DNA of 64,000 nucleotides from Arthrobacter_E sp044748305 (GTDB taxonomy: Bacteria > Actinomycetota > Actinomycetes > Actinomycetales > Micrococcaceae). The position numbers were made by a program, and so were the translations under genes. Below, piece after piece: positions 8,346-16,793 of this stretch (position 1 is the stretch's first letter; every line of letters starts with the position of its first letter). Under the pieces are notes generated by a model. It was not told where the DNA came from and made no database searches. It saw nothing but the letters and a program-made list of their open reading frames with translations. The DNA lies in contig NZ_JBIVFT010000013.1 in NCBI RefSeq assembly GCF_044748305.1, forward strand, positions 1-64,000. The letters run 5' to 3'.

Positions 8346-9283
8346 CGGCGACCGTCGAGGCGGCGGCGCCGGAGAACGTGCCCCCGCCAACGCCGTCGTT
8401 GTTCGAAGCGCCTCGCCCCAAAGCAGCGCCGGCGCCCCGGCGCTGGGAGCTGGATTTCTCCTTGATGCTGCAACTGGTGGCGATCGTCATTCTGGGGTTC
8501 CTGATCCAGTTGGTGTTCGTGTCCCGGGTTCAGCATGCCGCAGCGCAGCAGCAGCTGACCACTGAGCTGCGACTCAAGCTGGCCGAAGGGTCCGTGCCGG
8601 TGGGGCCGAGCGACAGCGACGGCGCGCTGATTCCCCTGGGGACGCCGATCGCCTATCTGGAGATCCCGCGGCTTGACCTCAAGGAGGTGATGGTTGAGGG
8701 CACCACCTCGTCCCAGACCGCGCAGGCTGTGGGACATCAGCGCGACACGGCATTCCCCGGCCAGCCGGGCAACGCCGTCGTCATGGGGCGCAATGGCGCC
8801 TACGGCGGGGTCTTCGGTGGTCTGAGCAGGCTTCAGCTCGGAGACCGGTTCGTCGTCTCCACCGGCCAGGGCCGATTCACCTACGAGGTCTCGGGGATCA
8901 GGAACCCCGGAGACCCTGAGCCCGGGGCCATGAAACCGAGCGAGGGGCGCATGACGCTCGCGACCGCCGGCGGGCTGCCGTTCCTGCCCGACGACGTCCT
9001 CCGGGTGGATGCCAAGCTCGTCTCGACGGCGGGTGCCAAGGCGCTCGACGCGATCCGGGTCGGGTCGATCACCGACGCGGAGAAACCTCTCGGATCAGAC
9101 ACTTCCGGATTGGTGGGGCTGGTGTTCCTGCTCCAGCTCGCCATCGCCGCGGGTGTCGCCTGTGTCTGGAGCTGGAAGAAATGGGGCCGCTGGCAGAGCT
9201 GGATGATCTTCATCCCGGCGTTCCTCACCCTCGGCCTGCTCATCGCCACACCCTTGGGCATGCTGCTGCCCAACCTCCTCTGA
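8342..9283 (+). CDS. Sortase-fold protein lacking the catalytic His and Cys
   Basis: Product of 313 aa. After a cytoplasmic N-terminus and a helix at ~41-60, residues ~100-227 follow the sortase family pattern closely: IAYLEIPRLDL, VMVEGTT, the GHQRDTAFPGQPGNAVV stretch, and FGGLSRLQLGDRFVV. Two catalytic residues are replaced. The conserved GHR becomes GRN (Arg150 in place of His), and the L-T-x-T-C motif becomes TLATA (Ala209 in place of Cys). The downstream Arg (R221, in VLRVDAKL) may be kept. Two further hydrophobic segments (~256-275 and ~286-305) follow, unusual for a sortase. It cannot be a working transpeptidase by the known mechanism. It may hold or present substrates within the Pst complex (inference). 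It overlaps pstS by four bases. Confidence 0.85.
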   Translation: MTATVEAAAPENVPPPTPSLFEAPRPKAAPAPRRWELDFSLMLQLVAIVILGFLIQLVFVSRVQHAAAQQQLTTELRLKLAEGSVPVGPSDSDGALIPLGTPIAYLEIPRLDLKEVMVEGTTSSQTAQAVGHQRDTAFPGQPGNAVVMGRNGAYGGVFGGLSRLQLGDRFVVSTGQGRFTYEVSGIRNPGDPEPGAMKPSEGRMTLATAGGLPFLPDDVLRVDAKLVSTAGAKALDAIRVGSITDAEKPLGSDTSGLVGLVFLLQLAIAAGVACVWSWKKWGRWQSWMIFIPAFLTLGLLIATPLGMLLPNLL

Positions 9284-9305
9284 AACCGTCTAAGGAACCC
9301 TCACC

Positions 9306-10217
9306 ATGACTCATCTGCTCCGGGCCCGCCGCGGCCGCCGCGATTCCACCCTCGAGGTGCAGGCGCCACTGGACGAATTGATGCTGCACGACATCGAAGA
9401 CCCACTTCCGGCCAACCCGCCGCAGGCCATCCGGCTCTCCGAACCGGCGGAGCTCCACGCCCAGGACATCTCCGCCTGGTTCGGGGACCACAAGGTGCTG
9501 GACAGAGTTTCCCTGGCCATGCAGGCGGGGAAGGTCACCTCCCTGATCGGCCCGTCCGGCTGCGGGAAATCGACCTTTCTGCGCATCCTGAACCGGATGC
9601 ACGAAATGATCCCGTCTGCTTCCTTGGCCGGGCAGGTCCTCCTCGACGGCGAGGACGTCTACGATCCGAACCGCCGTATCACCCAGGCCAGGCGCGATAT
9701 CGGCATGGTGTTTCAGAAGGCCAACCCATTTCCGGCCATGTCCATTTACGACAACACGGTGGCCGGTCTGAAACTCACCGGCATCAAGGCCTCCCGTGAG
9801 GAGAAGGACTTCCTGGTGGAGGACTCCCTGAGGAAGGCCTCCCTCTGGGACGAGGTGAAGGACCGTCTCCTCCAGCCCGGTGGCGGTCTGTCCGGCGGGC
9901 AGCAGCAACGCCTGTGCATCGCCCGCTCGCTCGCCGTCGCGCCGCGGGTCTTGCTGATGGATGAGCCTTGCTCCGCCCTTGACCCGACGTCCACCCGTCG
10001 CGTCGAGGAGACCATCGAGTCCTTGCGGGATCAGGTGACGATCGTGATCGTCACCCACAATATGCAGCAGGCGGCGCGCGTCTCTGATCACTGCGCCTTC
10101 TTTCTGGCGGCGCAGAACACCCCGGGAGTCATCGTGGAGCACGGCCCTACCCGGCTCATGTTCCAGGAGCCGCAGGATGACCGCACCGGGGACTATGTCA
10201 ACGGCCGTTTCGGCTGA
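9306..10217 (+). CDS. pstB: Phosphate ABC transporter ATPase PstB with N-terminal extension
   Basis: Product of 303 aa, the cytoplasmic ATPase that powers phosphate import. Walker A is GPSGCGKST (82-90), followed by FLRILNRMHEMIP, characteristic of PstB. The Q-loop is GMVFQKANPFP, the ABC signature LSGGQQQR, Walker B VLLMDEPCSALDP, and the H-loop VTHN. About 50 residues (Arg-rich, then Asp/Glu/Pro-rich) precede the ABC domain, so the protein is longer than the usual 250-270 aa. It starts 22 bases after the sortase-like gene and ends 9 bases before the transglycosylase gene. No phoU is found in the cluster. Confidence 0.94.
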   Translation: MTHLLRARRGRRDSTLEVQAPLDELMLHDIEDPLPANPPQAIRLSEPAELHAQDISAWFGDHKVLDRVSLAMQAGKVTSLIGPSGCGKSTFLRILNRMHEMIPSASLAGQVLLDGEDVYDPNRRITQARRDIGMVFQKANPFPAMSIYDNTVAGLKLTGIKASREEKDFLVEDSLRKASLWDEVKDRLLQPGGGLSGGQQQRLCIARSLAVAPRVLLMDEPCSALDPTSTRRVEETIESLRDQVTIVIVTHNMQQAARVSDHCAFFLAAQNTPGVIVEHGPTRLMFQEPQDDRTGDYVNGRFG

Positions 10218-10226
10218 GACCCGCGG

Positions 10227-11183
10227 ATGGCAATGACACGGCGTTCACACTGGGCCACGGGCCTTGCAGCCATCGTGCTCCTGGCCGGAACCGGCTGGGG
10301 CGCCCTCGCGATGCACGGTTCACGGCCGTCGGGAGCCGGGTCAGCGCAAGCGGTGGACGCCGCAGACGCAGCGCTCGTGGTGTTGCACGGAACCGGTGGG
10401 CAGAAGGAGACCTCCGAAACGGGCAGGCCGCTCTGGCAGTCGGAGATCGACCATGCCGCGGGTTGGTCGGCGGGGCCCGCACCCGTCTCAGGAAAGATCA
10501 CGACGATGTCAGGTGAGTCCGTGGCTCAGTCCGGTGCGGAAAGCGGTGCCGGGTCCGGCGCCGGCCTGCCCTCGGTCGTCGGCCCGGATCCCGGCGGCCT
10601 CGGCGATGACACCGCCGGCATCGACCGTGGCTGGCTGACACGGACGGCGGAGCGGACGGGGATCCCGGTGCGAGCCTTGCAGTCTTATGCCGGGGCCGCA
10701 GTGCAAACCGAGCGGAGCACGCCCGGTTGCGGAATCGGATGGAACACCATCGCCGGTATCGGGTACATCGAATCGCGCCACGGAACCTTCGGGGGCAACC
10801 ACGTCCAGAGCGACGGCGAGCTCACGGGGCGTATTCTCGGCCCGGCACTGGACGGGAACGGCTTCGCCATGATCCGTGACACCGACGGAGGAGCGCTGGA
10901 CGGCGACACTCGCTGGGACCGTGCGGTGGGTCCTTTCCAGTTCATTCCGTCGACGTGGGCCCGGTACGCGAGCCGTGCCGCGGGAGACGGCAGAGCGGCC
11001 AGCCCGCACAACATGGACGACGCGGCCCTGACTGCCGCCCGCTATCTGTGCGCGGCGGGAGGCGATCTCGGCACGGCCGCCGGGTGGACCCGTGCGGTCC
11101 TCGCCTACAACCATTCCCAGCCTTATGTTGAAGAGGTTCTGGCTGCGGCTGACGCCTATGCGGAGCGGGCCGGACGGCCATGA
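10227..11183 (+). CDS. Membrane-anchored or secreted lytic transglycosylase (SLT family)
   Basis: Product of 318 aa. A hydrophobic segment at ~10-29 is a signal peptide or anchor, followed by a low-complexity Gly/Ser spacer to ~130. The transglycosylase domain is at ~150-300. It contains GIGYIESRHG with the probable catalytic Glu182, then GPFQFIPSTWARYA and AYNHSQPYVEEVL, as in SLT_2-type lytic transglycosylases that cut the glycan strand of peptidoglycan. Such enzymes often make room in the wall for surface assemblies. Its place between pstB and an active sortase suggests that role here (inference). The TGA overlaps the sortase start (ATGA). Confidence 0.85.
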   Translation: MAMTRRSHWATGLAAIVLLAGTGWGALAMHGSRPSGAGSAQAVDAADAALVVLHGTGGQKETSETGRPLWQSEIDHAAGWSAGPAPVSGKITTMSGESVAQSGAESGAGSGAGLPSVVGPDPGGLGDDTAGIDRGWLTRTAERTGIPVRALQSYAGAAVQTERSTPGCGIGWNTIAGIGYIESRHGTFGGNHVQSDGELTGRILGPALDGNGFAMIRDTDGGALDGDTRWDRAVGPFQFIPSTWARYASRAAGDGRAASPHNMDDAALTAARYLCAAGGDLGTAAGWTRAVLAYNHSQPYVEEVLAAADAYAERAGRP

Positions 11184-11902
11184 GGAGGATCTGGCGGATC
11201 CTGCTCGCAGGTGGTCTGACCGGCGTCGTCCTGGCCGCAGCCGGAGCCCTGCTCTGGGGCATCCGCGCCGAGCCGGGACGACCGGGGACGTCATCAGCGT
11301 CCGCGGTGCCGTCGGCGAGGCCCGTGCCTCCCTCGATGCCCGGCGGCCCGCCGCCCGGTGCTCCGGTTCTCATCGGGGGAACCGCCGCCCCGTCCGAGAG
11401 CAGTGGCCGCGGTGCGGAAGTGCCGCCCGTTCCCGGCCAGCCTCTGCGGGTTCAACTGCCCGACGTCGGACTCGACGTCAGGGTCTACGCGAGCCGACTG
11501 CCCCAAGACCGGACGCTGGACCCGCCCACGGTTCAGGACGCCTTCTGGGTGATGGACTTCGGCACCGCGGGCCCGGCCTCCCGCAACACCCTCTATATCG
11601 CAGCGCACTCATCGTCCGAGGTGCCCGCAGCGTTCAACCCGCTTCTGGACAAGAGCGCAGCCGGCGGTGCCGTGCACGTGGGACAGAAGATCCTCGTCAC
11701 CGCGCCGGAGGGGAGCTACAGCTACACGGTCACCGGTTCCGCCCGGTACGCGAAGACAGACATCCTAGGTGCCGGAAAGCTCTGGGAGGCTGTGCCGGGA
11801 CGACTGGTCCTGGTGACGTGCTTCCAATACGACTACCGTGCCGCATCGGACCAGAATTTCGTGGTCTATGCCCAACTGGACACGGGAAACACGCATGGCT
11901 GA
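11180..11902 (+). CDS. Sortase with intact catalytic residues
   Basis: Product of 240 aa. An N-terminal anchor helix (~7-27) and a Pro/Ser-rich linker lead to a sortase domain from ~85. The catalytic set is present: His143 in LYIAAHSSSE, Cys214 in LVLVTCFQYD, and a candidate Arg220 just after. Sortases cleave a C-terminal sorting signal and attach the protein to peptidoglycan or to another subunit. The short domain and its motifs suggest an actinobacterial class E/F or D-like enzyme, but I cannot fix the class. It is the only apparently active sortase in the window and is probably dedicated to the anchored proteins of this operon. It overlaps the transglycosylase gene by four bases and the PASTA gene by eight. 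Confidence 0.88.
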   Translation: MRRIWRILLAGGLTGVVLAAAGALLWGIRAEPGRPGTSSASAVPSARPVPPSMPGGPPPGAPVLIGGTAAPSESSGRGAEVPPVPGQPLRVQLPDVGLDVRVYASRLPQDRTLDPPTVQDAFWVMDFGTAGPASRNTLYIAAHSSSEVPAAFNPLLDKSAAGGAVHVGQKILVTAPEGSYSYTVTGSARYAKTDILGAGKLWEAVPGRLVLVTCFQYDYRAASDQNFVVYAQLDTGNTHG

Positions 11903-12995
11903 GGAACCGGTCACCGAACCACTGCCTCTTGTTCCGCTACCGGCGGCGCAGCGCACAGCCCCGGTGATCCAGGCGGCACGGGAGGTCACGATGCCATTGA
12001 CCCTCCGCGAGCAGAGGGCCCTGCGGCACGAGCGGGCGATGAGTGTGGCCGCGGAGCGGGCCTCCTCCTGGAGCACGGAGGCGGTCCCCAAGGATCTCGC
12101 CGGTCACATCCCCGCGGACGAGCGCGGCCCACGCCGGAAGGCGAAGTCCGTGGGGGGCTGGCTGTTCGTGCTGGTCGTGTTGCTCGCCGGCGGTGGAATG
12201 CTGGCCCTGATCAGGCCGTGGGCCTCACCTGCAGCCGCGGCCTCGGTGCCGGTTCCGCCAGTGCGCGGCCTGTCGGCCGAGCAGGCCAGCGACGCTCTGC
12301 GTGGCGCCGGGCTACTGCTGGGCGGTCAGACTCATCGTTTCCATCCCACGGTGCCCCGCGGAAAGGTCTCCGGGACGGACCCTGGCGAGGGCACCAACGT
12401 GACGCGGGGGAGTGCAATCGTCCTGCTCCTCTCCGACGGGCCGCCGCCACGCGGCAAAGCGACGGCAGAACCATCCACGGCCGCACCCGGCCTGCCCGTC
12501 CCCGTACTGAGCGGGAGGCGTCTGGACGACTCGACCAGGGAGCTCTCCGCCCTGGGGCTGACAGTGGGGACGATCACGGAATCCGATTCCGCCTATCCCG
12601 CCGGAACGGTCCTGTCTTCGTCACCTGGGGCCCGGGAACTGCTCCGGCCGGGAGCCCCTGTCGATCTGACCGTGGCCAGCGGGATGCAGTCGGTGCCGTT
12701 AGGACTGCTCGGAAGGAGCGTTTCGAACGTGATCCAGTCCTTGCGCACCGCAGGATTCGCCGTCGTCGTGGACGGCGGTCACAGTGGGCGAGGTGCGGAC
12801 GCAGTGGCTGGATTGTCAGTGCCCGAAGGATCGCGGGCCGCTGTCGGCAGCGTTGTCACGGTGCGGGTGGCCGTGGCCGTACAGGACCCGCCGTCACCGA
12901 CGCCGGGCGGACCCGCGGCCATTTCGCCGTCGCCGCAGAACTCTGTGAGCGATACCAGCCGTCCAGGCGAGCCCTCCACAGGTCCCGCAGGCTGA
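11895..12995 (+). CDS. Membrane protein with three PASTA-like domains
   Basis: Product of 366 aa. The N-terminus (~1-85) is cytoplasmic, charged, and has no kinase domain. A transmembrane helix lies at ~87-106. Three extracellular PASTA-type repeats follow (~118-180, ~193-256, ~257-325), each with the pattern V-P-x-L-x-G-x-x-x-x-x-A/V-x-x-x-L-x-x-x-G-L/F. A Pro/Ser tail ends the protein. PASTA domains bind muropeptides or beta-lactams and usually sit on Ser/Thr kinases or penicillin-binding proteins; a stand-alone copy here may localise the system to the cell wall (inference). ATG 11895 was chosen because an upstream in-frame extension lies inside the sortase gene. The gene ends the operon and converges with the SRPBCC gene. 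Confidence 0.82.
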   Translation: MAEEPVTEPLPLVPLPAAQRTAPVIQAAREVTMPLTLREQRALRHERAMSVAAERASSWSTEAVPKDLAGHIPADERGPRRKAKSVGGWLFVLVVLLAGGGMLALIRPWASPAAAASVPVPPVRGLSAEQASDALRGAGLLLGGQTHRFHPTVPRGKVSGTDPGEGTNVTRGSAIVLLLSDGPPPRGKATAEPSTAAPGLPVPVLSGRRLDDSTRELSALGLTVGTITESDSAYPAGTVLSSSPGARELLRPGAPVDLTVASGMQSVPLGLLGRSVSNVIQSLRTAGFAVVVDGGHSGRGADAVAGLSVPEGSRAAVGSVVTVRVAVAVQDPPSPTPGGPAAISPSPQNSVSDTSRPGEPSTGPAG

Positions 12996-13033
12996 AGGGC
13001 CACTGAGCTGCGGTCAAGGAAGGGCTGTCCGGC

Positions 13034-13537
13034 TCAGGGGGCACCCGATTGCAGAAGCCGCGTCAGGCCTTCTTCGCCGCGACGCATCACGCGGGCATGG
13101 GCTGCCGTGAAAACCGGTGCGGCAAGAGGGCTCAGGACGATCATCCAACGACGGGTCGGACGGACGGTCCATTCGATCTCCAGGCGTGTCGACGCACCGT
13201 CGTCCGCGGCGCTCAGCCGCAGAGCTCCGCATCCCTGAAGGTCGCCGTCGGCGTCGAACTCCAGCACGCTCGGCCGCTGCACTCGCGTCGGATGGACCGC
13301 GATGTTCAGTCGGTAGCCGATTCCCGAACGGAAGGAGAGCTGCGCGGTCGTCCTCAGCAGGGACTCCTGCTGGGAACCGTGCGCATCCTTGAGGGGGAGC
13401 GGTGCCAGGAGCAGCGACCCCGGCCACCAGAACGGGGTCCCGGGCGTCAGCCCAGGATCGGTGATGATCTCCCAGACCCTGTCCGGCCCGGCCGGAAGAT
13501 GCCAGGTGGAACGCAGGGTGTAGAGGCGCGGACTCAT
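13034..13537 (-). CDS. SRPBCC-fold polyketide cyclase-like protein
   Basis: Product of 167 aa. The sequence starts with LYTLRSTWHLPAGPDRVWEIITDPG, the usual first strand and helix of the SRPBCC (START/Bet v 1-like) fold. It continues with alternating strands and ends with a long amphipathic helix containing RVMRRGEEGLTRLL. These proteins bind hydrophobic ligands; no catalytic function can be assigned. It reads toward the PASTA gene and leaves a 38-base gap with no obvious terminator. A strong hairpin lies just upstream of its start. Confidence 0.8.
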   Translation of the reverse strand: MSPRLYTLRSTWHLPAGPDRVWEIITDPGLTPGTPFWWPGSLLLAPLPLKDAHGSQQESLLRTTAQLSFRSGIGYRLNIAVHPTRVQRPSVLEFDADGDLQGCGALRLSAADDGASTRLEIEWTVRPTRRWMIVLSPLAAPVFTAAHARVMRRGEEGLTRLLQSGAP

Positions 13538-13560
13538 GCATCCATTGTGTGCCTGGACAG

Positions 13561-13595
13561 CGAAGAACCCCCGGTCAGTGACCGGGGGTTCTTCG
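13561..13595 (-). terminator. 17-bp inverted repeat downstream of tRNA-Leu
   Basis: Arms 13561-13577 and 13579-13595 are perfectly complementary (CGAAGAACCCCCGG...). In practice the hairpin has a short loop around AGT. It lies 6 bases beyond the 3' end of the minus-strand tRNA, so it most likely terminates tRNA transcription. It also insulates the SRPBCC gene start 24 bases further on. Confidence 0.8.
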
Positions 13596-13601
13596 TGTTC
13601 G

Positions 13602-13685
13602 TGCGCGGAGGGGGACTTGAACCCCCACGCCCTATTCGGGCACTAGCACCTCAAGCTAGCGCGTCTGCCATTCCGCCACCCGCGC
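13602..13685 (-). tRNA. tRNA-Leu (anticodon GAG)
   Basis: Read on the minus strand, an 84-base class II tRNA folds. The acceptor 5' strand GCGCGGG pairs with UCCGCGC. The D-arm contains GGCGGAAUGGCAGACGC. The anticodon stem CUAGC/GCUAG flanks the loop UUGAGGU, giving anticodon GAG. A long variable arm (GCCCGAAUAGGGC) identifies Leu/Ser type, and the T-arm is GGGGG-UUCAAGU-CCCCC-like. The discriminator is A, as expected for Leu. CCA is not encoded. Confidence 0.95.
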
Positions 13686-13897
13686 ATCTGGGTGATCCGG
13701 CCTGTTTCTCAGCGTTTCCGCTGTTCAACCCGCCGGGGCAACGAGAAATACTTTACACGCTTTTCCGGCAAACGCGAAATCGGGGCTGAGCTGCGAGAAG
13801 ACCCTTTTGCGGCCTGTGAAGGAACGCTCCGGGCCCTCCGTGAAGGCGGGCTACGCTGGGGAGGAACACCCCTGCGCCGGAACGGAAAGGTGAGACC

Positions 13898-15220
13898 ATG
13901 AGCACCCCTGAGAACGGAAACGGATCCATCGCTGAGGCGGAGGTCGTGGACATCTGCCGCGAACTGATCCGCTTCGACACGAGCAACTTCGGTGACAACA
14001 ACGGGCCCGGGGAGCGGGAAGCCGCCGAGTACGTCGCCGGCCTGATGGCCGAAGCCCAGCTGGAACCCGAGATCTTCGAGTCCTCTCCCGGCCGTGCCAG
14101 CGTCGTGGCCCGGATGGAGGGGCAGGACCCTTCTGCCAGCGCGCTGGTGGTGCACGGTCATCTGGACGTCGTGCCGGCCCTGAGGGATCAGTGGAGTGTG
14201 GACCCGTTCGCCGCCGAGGTGAAGGACGGCATGATCTGGGGCCGCGGCGCCGTCGACATGAAGGACATGGATGCCATGATCCTCGCGACGCTCCGTGACT
14301 TCTCGCGGCGCGGCATCAAGCCGAAGCGGGACATCGTCTTCGCCTTCTTCGCGGATGAGGAGGCCGGGGGAGACTACGGGGCGCGCTATGCGGTCGACAA
14401 GCGTCCGGAACTCTTCGACGGGGCCACCGAGGCCATCTCAGAGGTCGGCGGATTCTCCTCGACGATCGGCGGCAAGCGAGCGTACCTGCTGCAGACTGCG
14501 GAGAAGGGCCTGTCCTGGCTGCGGCTGGTCGCCCACGGCCGGGCCGGGCATGGTTCCCAGATCAACACGGACAATGCGGTGACCCGCCTGGCGGCCGCCG
14601 TCGGGCGGATCGGGCAGTACGAATGGCCGATCGAACTGACGGACACGACACGGCAGTTCCTCGACGGCGTCACCGAGCTGACCGGCGTCGAGTTCGACCC
14701 GGAGAACCCGGACATCCTTCTCAAGGAACTCGGCACGGTGGCTCGTTTCGTCGGCGCGACCCTGCAGAACACCTCGAACCCCACACTGCTGGGCGGCGGC
14801 TACAAGCACAATGTCATCCCGGAAACGGCCGAAGCGCTGGTGGACTGCAGGACCCTGCCCGGCCAGCAGGAGCAGGTCTTCGACATCATCAAGAACCTTG
14901 CCGGCGACGGCATCGAGCTCAGCTATGTCAACAAGGACGTCTCCTTGGAGGTCCCGTTCTCGGGCAATCTGGTGGACGCCATGGTGGACTCGCTGAAGAA
15001 GCACGATCCGGAAGCCACGGTCCTGCCCTACACCCTGTCCGGAGGGACCGACAACAAGTCGCTGAGCCAGCTCGGCATCACAGGCTATGGCTTTGCCCCG
15101 CTGCGCCTGCCGGAGGAGCTTGACTTCACCGGCATGTTCCACGGCGTCGACGAGCGAGTGCCACTGGACTCCTTGCGCTTCGGCACCAGGGTCCTGTCCG
15201 ATCTGCTCGCCCGGTACTAG
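13898..15220 (+). CDS. M20 family metallopeptidase (dipeptidase-like)
   Basis: Product of 440 aa, a cytosolic two-zinc hydrolase of the M20 family (peptidases, succinyl-diaminopimelate desuccinylase, acetylornithine deacetylase relatives). Metal and catalytic residues are visible: VVHGHLDVVP (H88, D90), WGRGAVDMKDMDA, FFADEEAGGDYGA (Glu pair), and the C-terminal His in TLSGGTDNKSL...GFAPLRLP. The dimerisation domain lies between. The substrate cannot be deduced. GGAAAGGTGAG provides a ribosome site, and a TACGCT -10-like element lies at 13852-13857. It is followed 10 bases later by the acyl-CoA dehydrogenase gene. Confidence 0.9.
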   Translation: MSTPENGNGSIAEAEVVDICRELIRFDTSNFGDNNGPGEREAAEYVAGLMAEAQLEPEIFESSPGRASVVARMEGQDPSASALVVHGHLDVVPALRDQWSVDPFAAEVKDGMIWGRGAVDMKDMDAMILATLRDFSRRGIKPKRDIVFAFFADEEAGGDYGARYAVDKRPELFDGATEAISEVGGFSSTIGGKRAYLLQTAEKGLSWLRLVAHGRAGHGSQINTDNAVTRLAAAVGRIGQYEWPIELTDTTRQFLDGVTELTGVEFDPENPDILLKELGTVARFVGATLQNTSNPTLLGGGYKHNVIPETAEALVDCRTLPGQQEQVFDIIKNLAGDGIELSYVNKDVSLEVPFSGNLVDAMVDSLKKHDPEATVLPYTLSGGTDNKSLSQLGITGYGFAPLRLPEELDFTGMFHGVDERVPLDSLRFGTRVLSDLLARY

Positions 15221-15230
15221 AGGAGTCCCG

Positions 15231-16388
15231 ATGGATGCGGCCACGATCCTGCCGGACGTCCTGCTGGAGCGATTCCGTGAGAGGGCGGCACGCTACGACG
15301 CGGAGAACTCCTTCTTCCACGAAGATCTGGAGGAACTCGCGGAGGCCGGCTATCTGAAAGCCTTCGTTCCGGAGGCCGACGGCGGCCTGGGCTGCGGCCT
15401 GCTCGACGTCGTCCGCCTGCAGCGCCGTCTCGCTTCGGCCGCGCCGGCCACGGCCCTGGCGGTCAACATGCATCTGGTCTGGACCGGCGTCGCGCACGTG
15501 CTCGCGGCCCGGGGCGATGACTCACTGCGGTTCGTCACGGAAGAGGCCGCCCGCGGCGAGATCTTCGCCTTCGGCAACTCCGAAGCAGGCAACGACGCCG
15601 TGCTGTTCGACTCGCGAACCAGTGCCGAGCCCGATGGCGAGGGCGGCTATCGCTTCACGGGCACCAAGATCTTCACGAGCCTTTCTCCCGCGTGGACACG
15701 GCTCGGCATCTTCGGCAAGGACGTGAGCGGAGCCGAGCCGGTGCTGGTGCACGCCTTCATCGGCCGGGACACTCCGGGCTACCGCATCCTGGAGGACTGG
15801 GACACGCTCGGCATGCGGGCAAGCCAGTCCAACACCACGGTCCTGGACGGCGTGCACGCCCCGGCGGAGCGGGTCTTCCGCAAGCTGCCGGTGGGCCCGA
15901 ACGCGGATCCGCTCATCTTCGCCATCTTCGCGTGCTTCGAGACCTTGCTCGCGGCGGTGTACACGGGCATCACCGACCGCGCCCTGGAACTCGCCGTCCT
16001 GAACGTCCGGCGCAGGAAGTCCTTCAAGAATGGCGGCGCCAGCTACGCGAACGATCCGGACATCCGCTGGAAGGTGGCGGATGCCGCGATGCTGCGTGAA
16101 GGCATCGGGCCTCAGCTGGAGAGCGTGGGGCGCGACGTGGACGAACTCGTGGACCATGGAGCCCACTGGTTCTCAAAGCTGGTCTCGCTCAAGGTGCGCG
16201 CCACGGAGACCGCACAGGACGTGGTCCGTCTGGCGGTGCGCGTCTCGGGCGGCGGGAGTTACTTCCGGGGCAGCGAACTGGAGCGCCTGTACCGCGATGT
16301 GCTGGCAGGCCTGTTCCATCCCTCCGACGACGAGTCGGCGCACGGGACGGTGGCGACCGCCTGGCTGGGACCTGTCAGCGAAGGCTGA
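15231..16388 (+). CDS. Acyl-CoA dehydrogenase family protein
   Basis: Product of 385 aa, of usual length for a FAD-dependent acyl-CoA dehydrogenase. The N-terminal helical domain has DLEELAEAGYLKAFVPEADGG. The middle beta domain has FAFGNSEAGND and GYRFTGTKIFTSLSP, the flavin and substrate-binding stretch. The C-terminal helices contain RKSFKNGGASYANDPDIRWKVAD. Substrate chain length and pathway are unknown. The start is supported by AGAGGAG 6 bases upstream. It probably shares a transcript with the M20 peptidase. Confidence 0.88.
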   Translation: MDAATILPDVLLERFRERAARYDAENSFFHEDLEELAEAGYLKAFVPEADGGLGCGLLDVVRLQRRLASAAPATALAVNMHLVWTGVAHVLAARGDDSLRFVTEEAARGEIFAFGNSEAGNDAVLFDSRTSAEPDGEGGYRFTGTKIFTSLSPAWTRLGIFGKDVSGAEPVLVHAFIGRDTPGYRILEDWDTLGMRASQSNTTVLDGVHAPAERVFRKLPVGPNADPLIFAIFACFETLLAAVYTGITDRALELAVLNVRRRKSFKNGGASYANDPDIRWKVADAAMLREGIGPQLESVGRDVDELVDHGAHWFSKLVSLKVRATETAQDVVRLAVRVSGGGSYFRGSELERLYRDVLAGLFHPSDDESAHGTVATAWLGPVSEG

Positions 16389-16435
16389 GGGAACGCCGGG
16401 AGCCCGGCTGATCCGTTCGGATCCAGGGAGTCCGT

Positions 16436-16669
16436 TCAGAAGGTACGGGCCACGTTCATCACCCGGCGCCGCATCCAGTACTGGCGGTGGCCGCCCATGT
16501 AGAGAACGGAGCGGTGGAGTTCCCACTTCCCGTACTCGCTGTGCTCCAGCACTCGTCGCCGAGCATCCGGCAGGGACTCTCCGCGGGCGACGCTGATGAC
16601 CATGTACTCATAGTTCTGGCCCTGGTACAGACGTTGCTCCACGGAGCGCGGCAGAATCTGTTCCTTCAT
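16436..16669 (-). CDS. DUF5703 small protein
   Basis: Product of 77 aa, matching my recollection of the actinobacterial DUF5703 family: YEYMVISVARGESLPDARRRVLEHSEYGKWELHRSVLYMGG. It is a short basic cytosolic protein with no known activity. It is divergent from uppP and convergent with the acyl-CoA dehydrogenase gene. Function unassigned. Confidence 0.8.
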   Translation of the reverse strand: MKEQILPRSVEQRLYQGQNYEYMVISVARGESLPDARRRVLEHSEYGKWELHRSVLYMGGHRQYWMRRRVMNVARTF

Positions 16670-16793
16670 GTGAGATGTCTACCACTCCTCTCTGGCAAAA
16701 TCCCGGCTTTCGACGAGCTTTGCCGGAAATCACCGCGCGACGCCCCATGTCAGCCGCCGGGCGGGCGTAGCGGCATGACGTAAGGTCAACTAC

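Noticed and set aside
10197..10501. Minus-strand frames opposite the transglycosylase N-terminus
   Set aside because: No start context and antisense to a coding region; the low-complexity Gly/Ser codons create open reverse frames.
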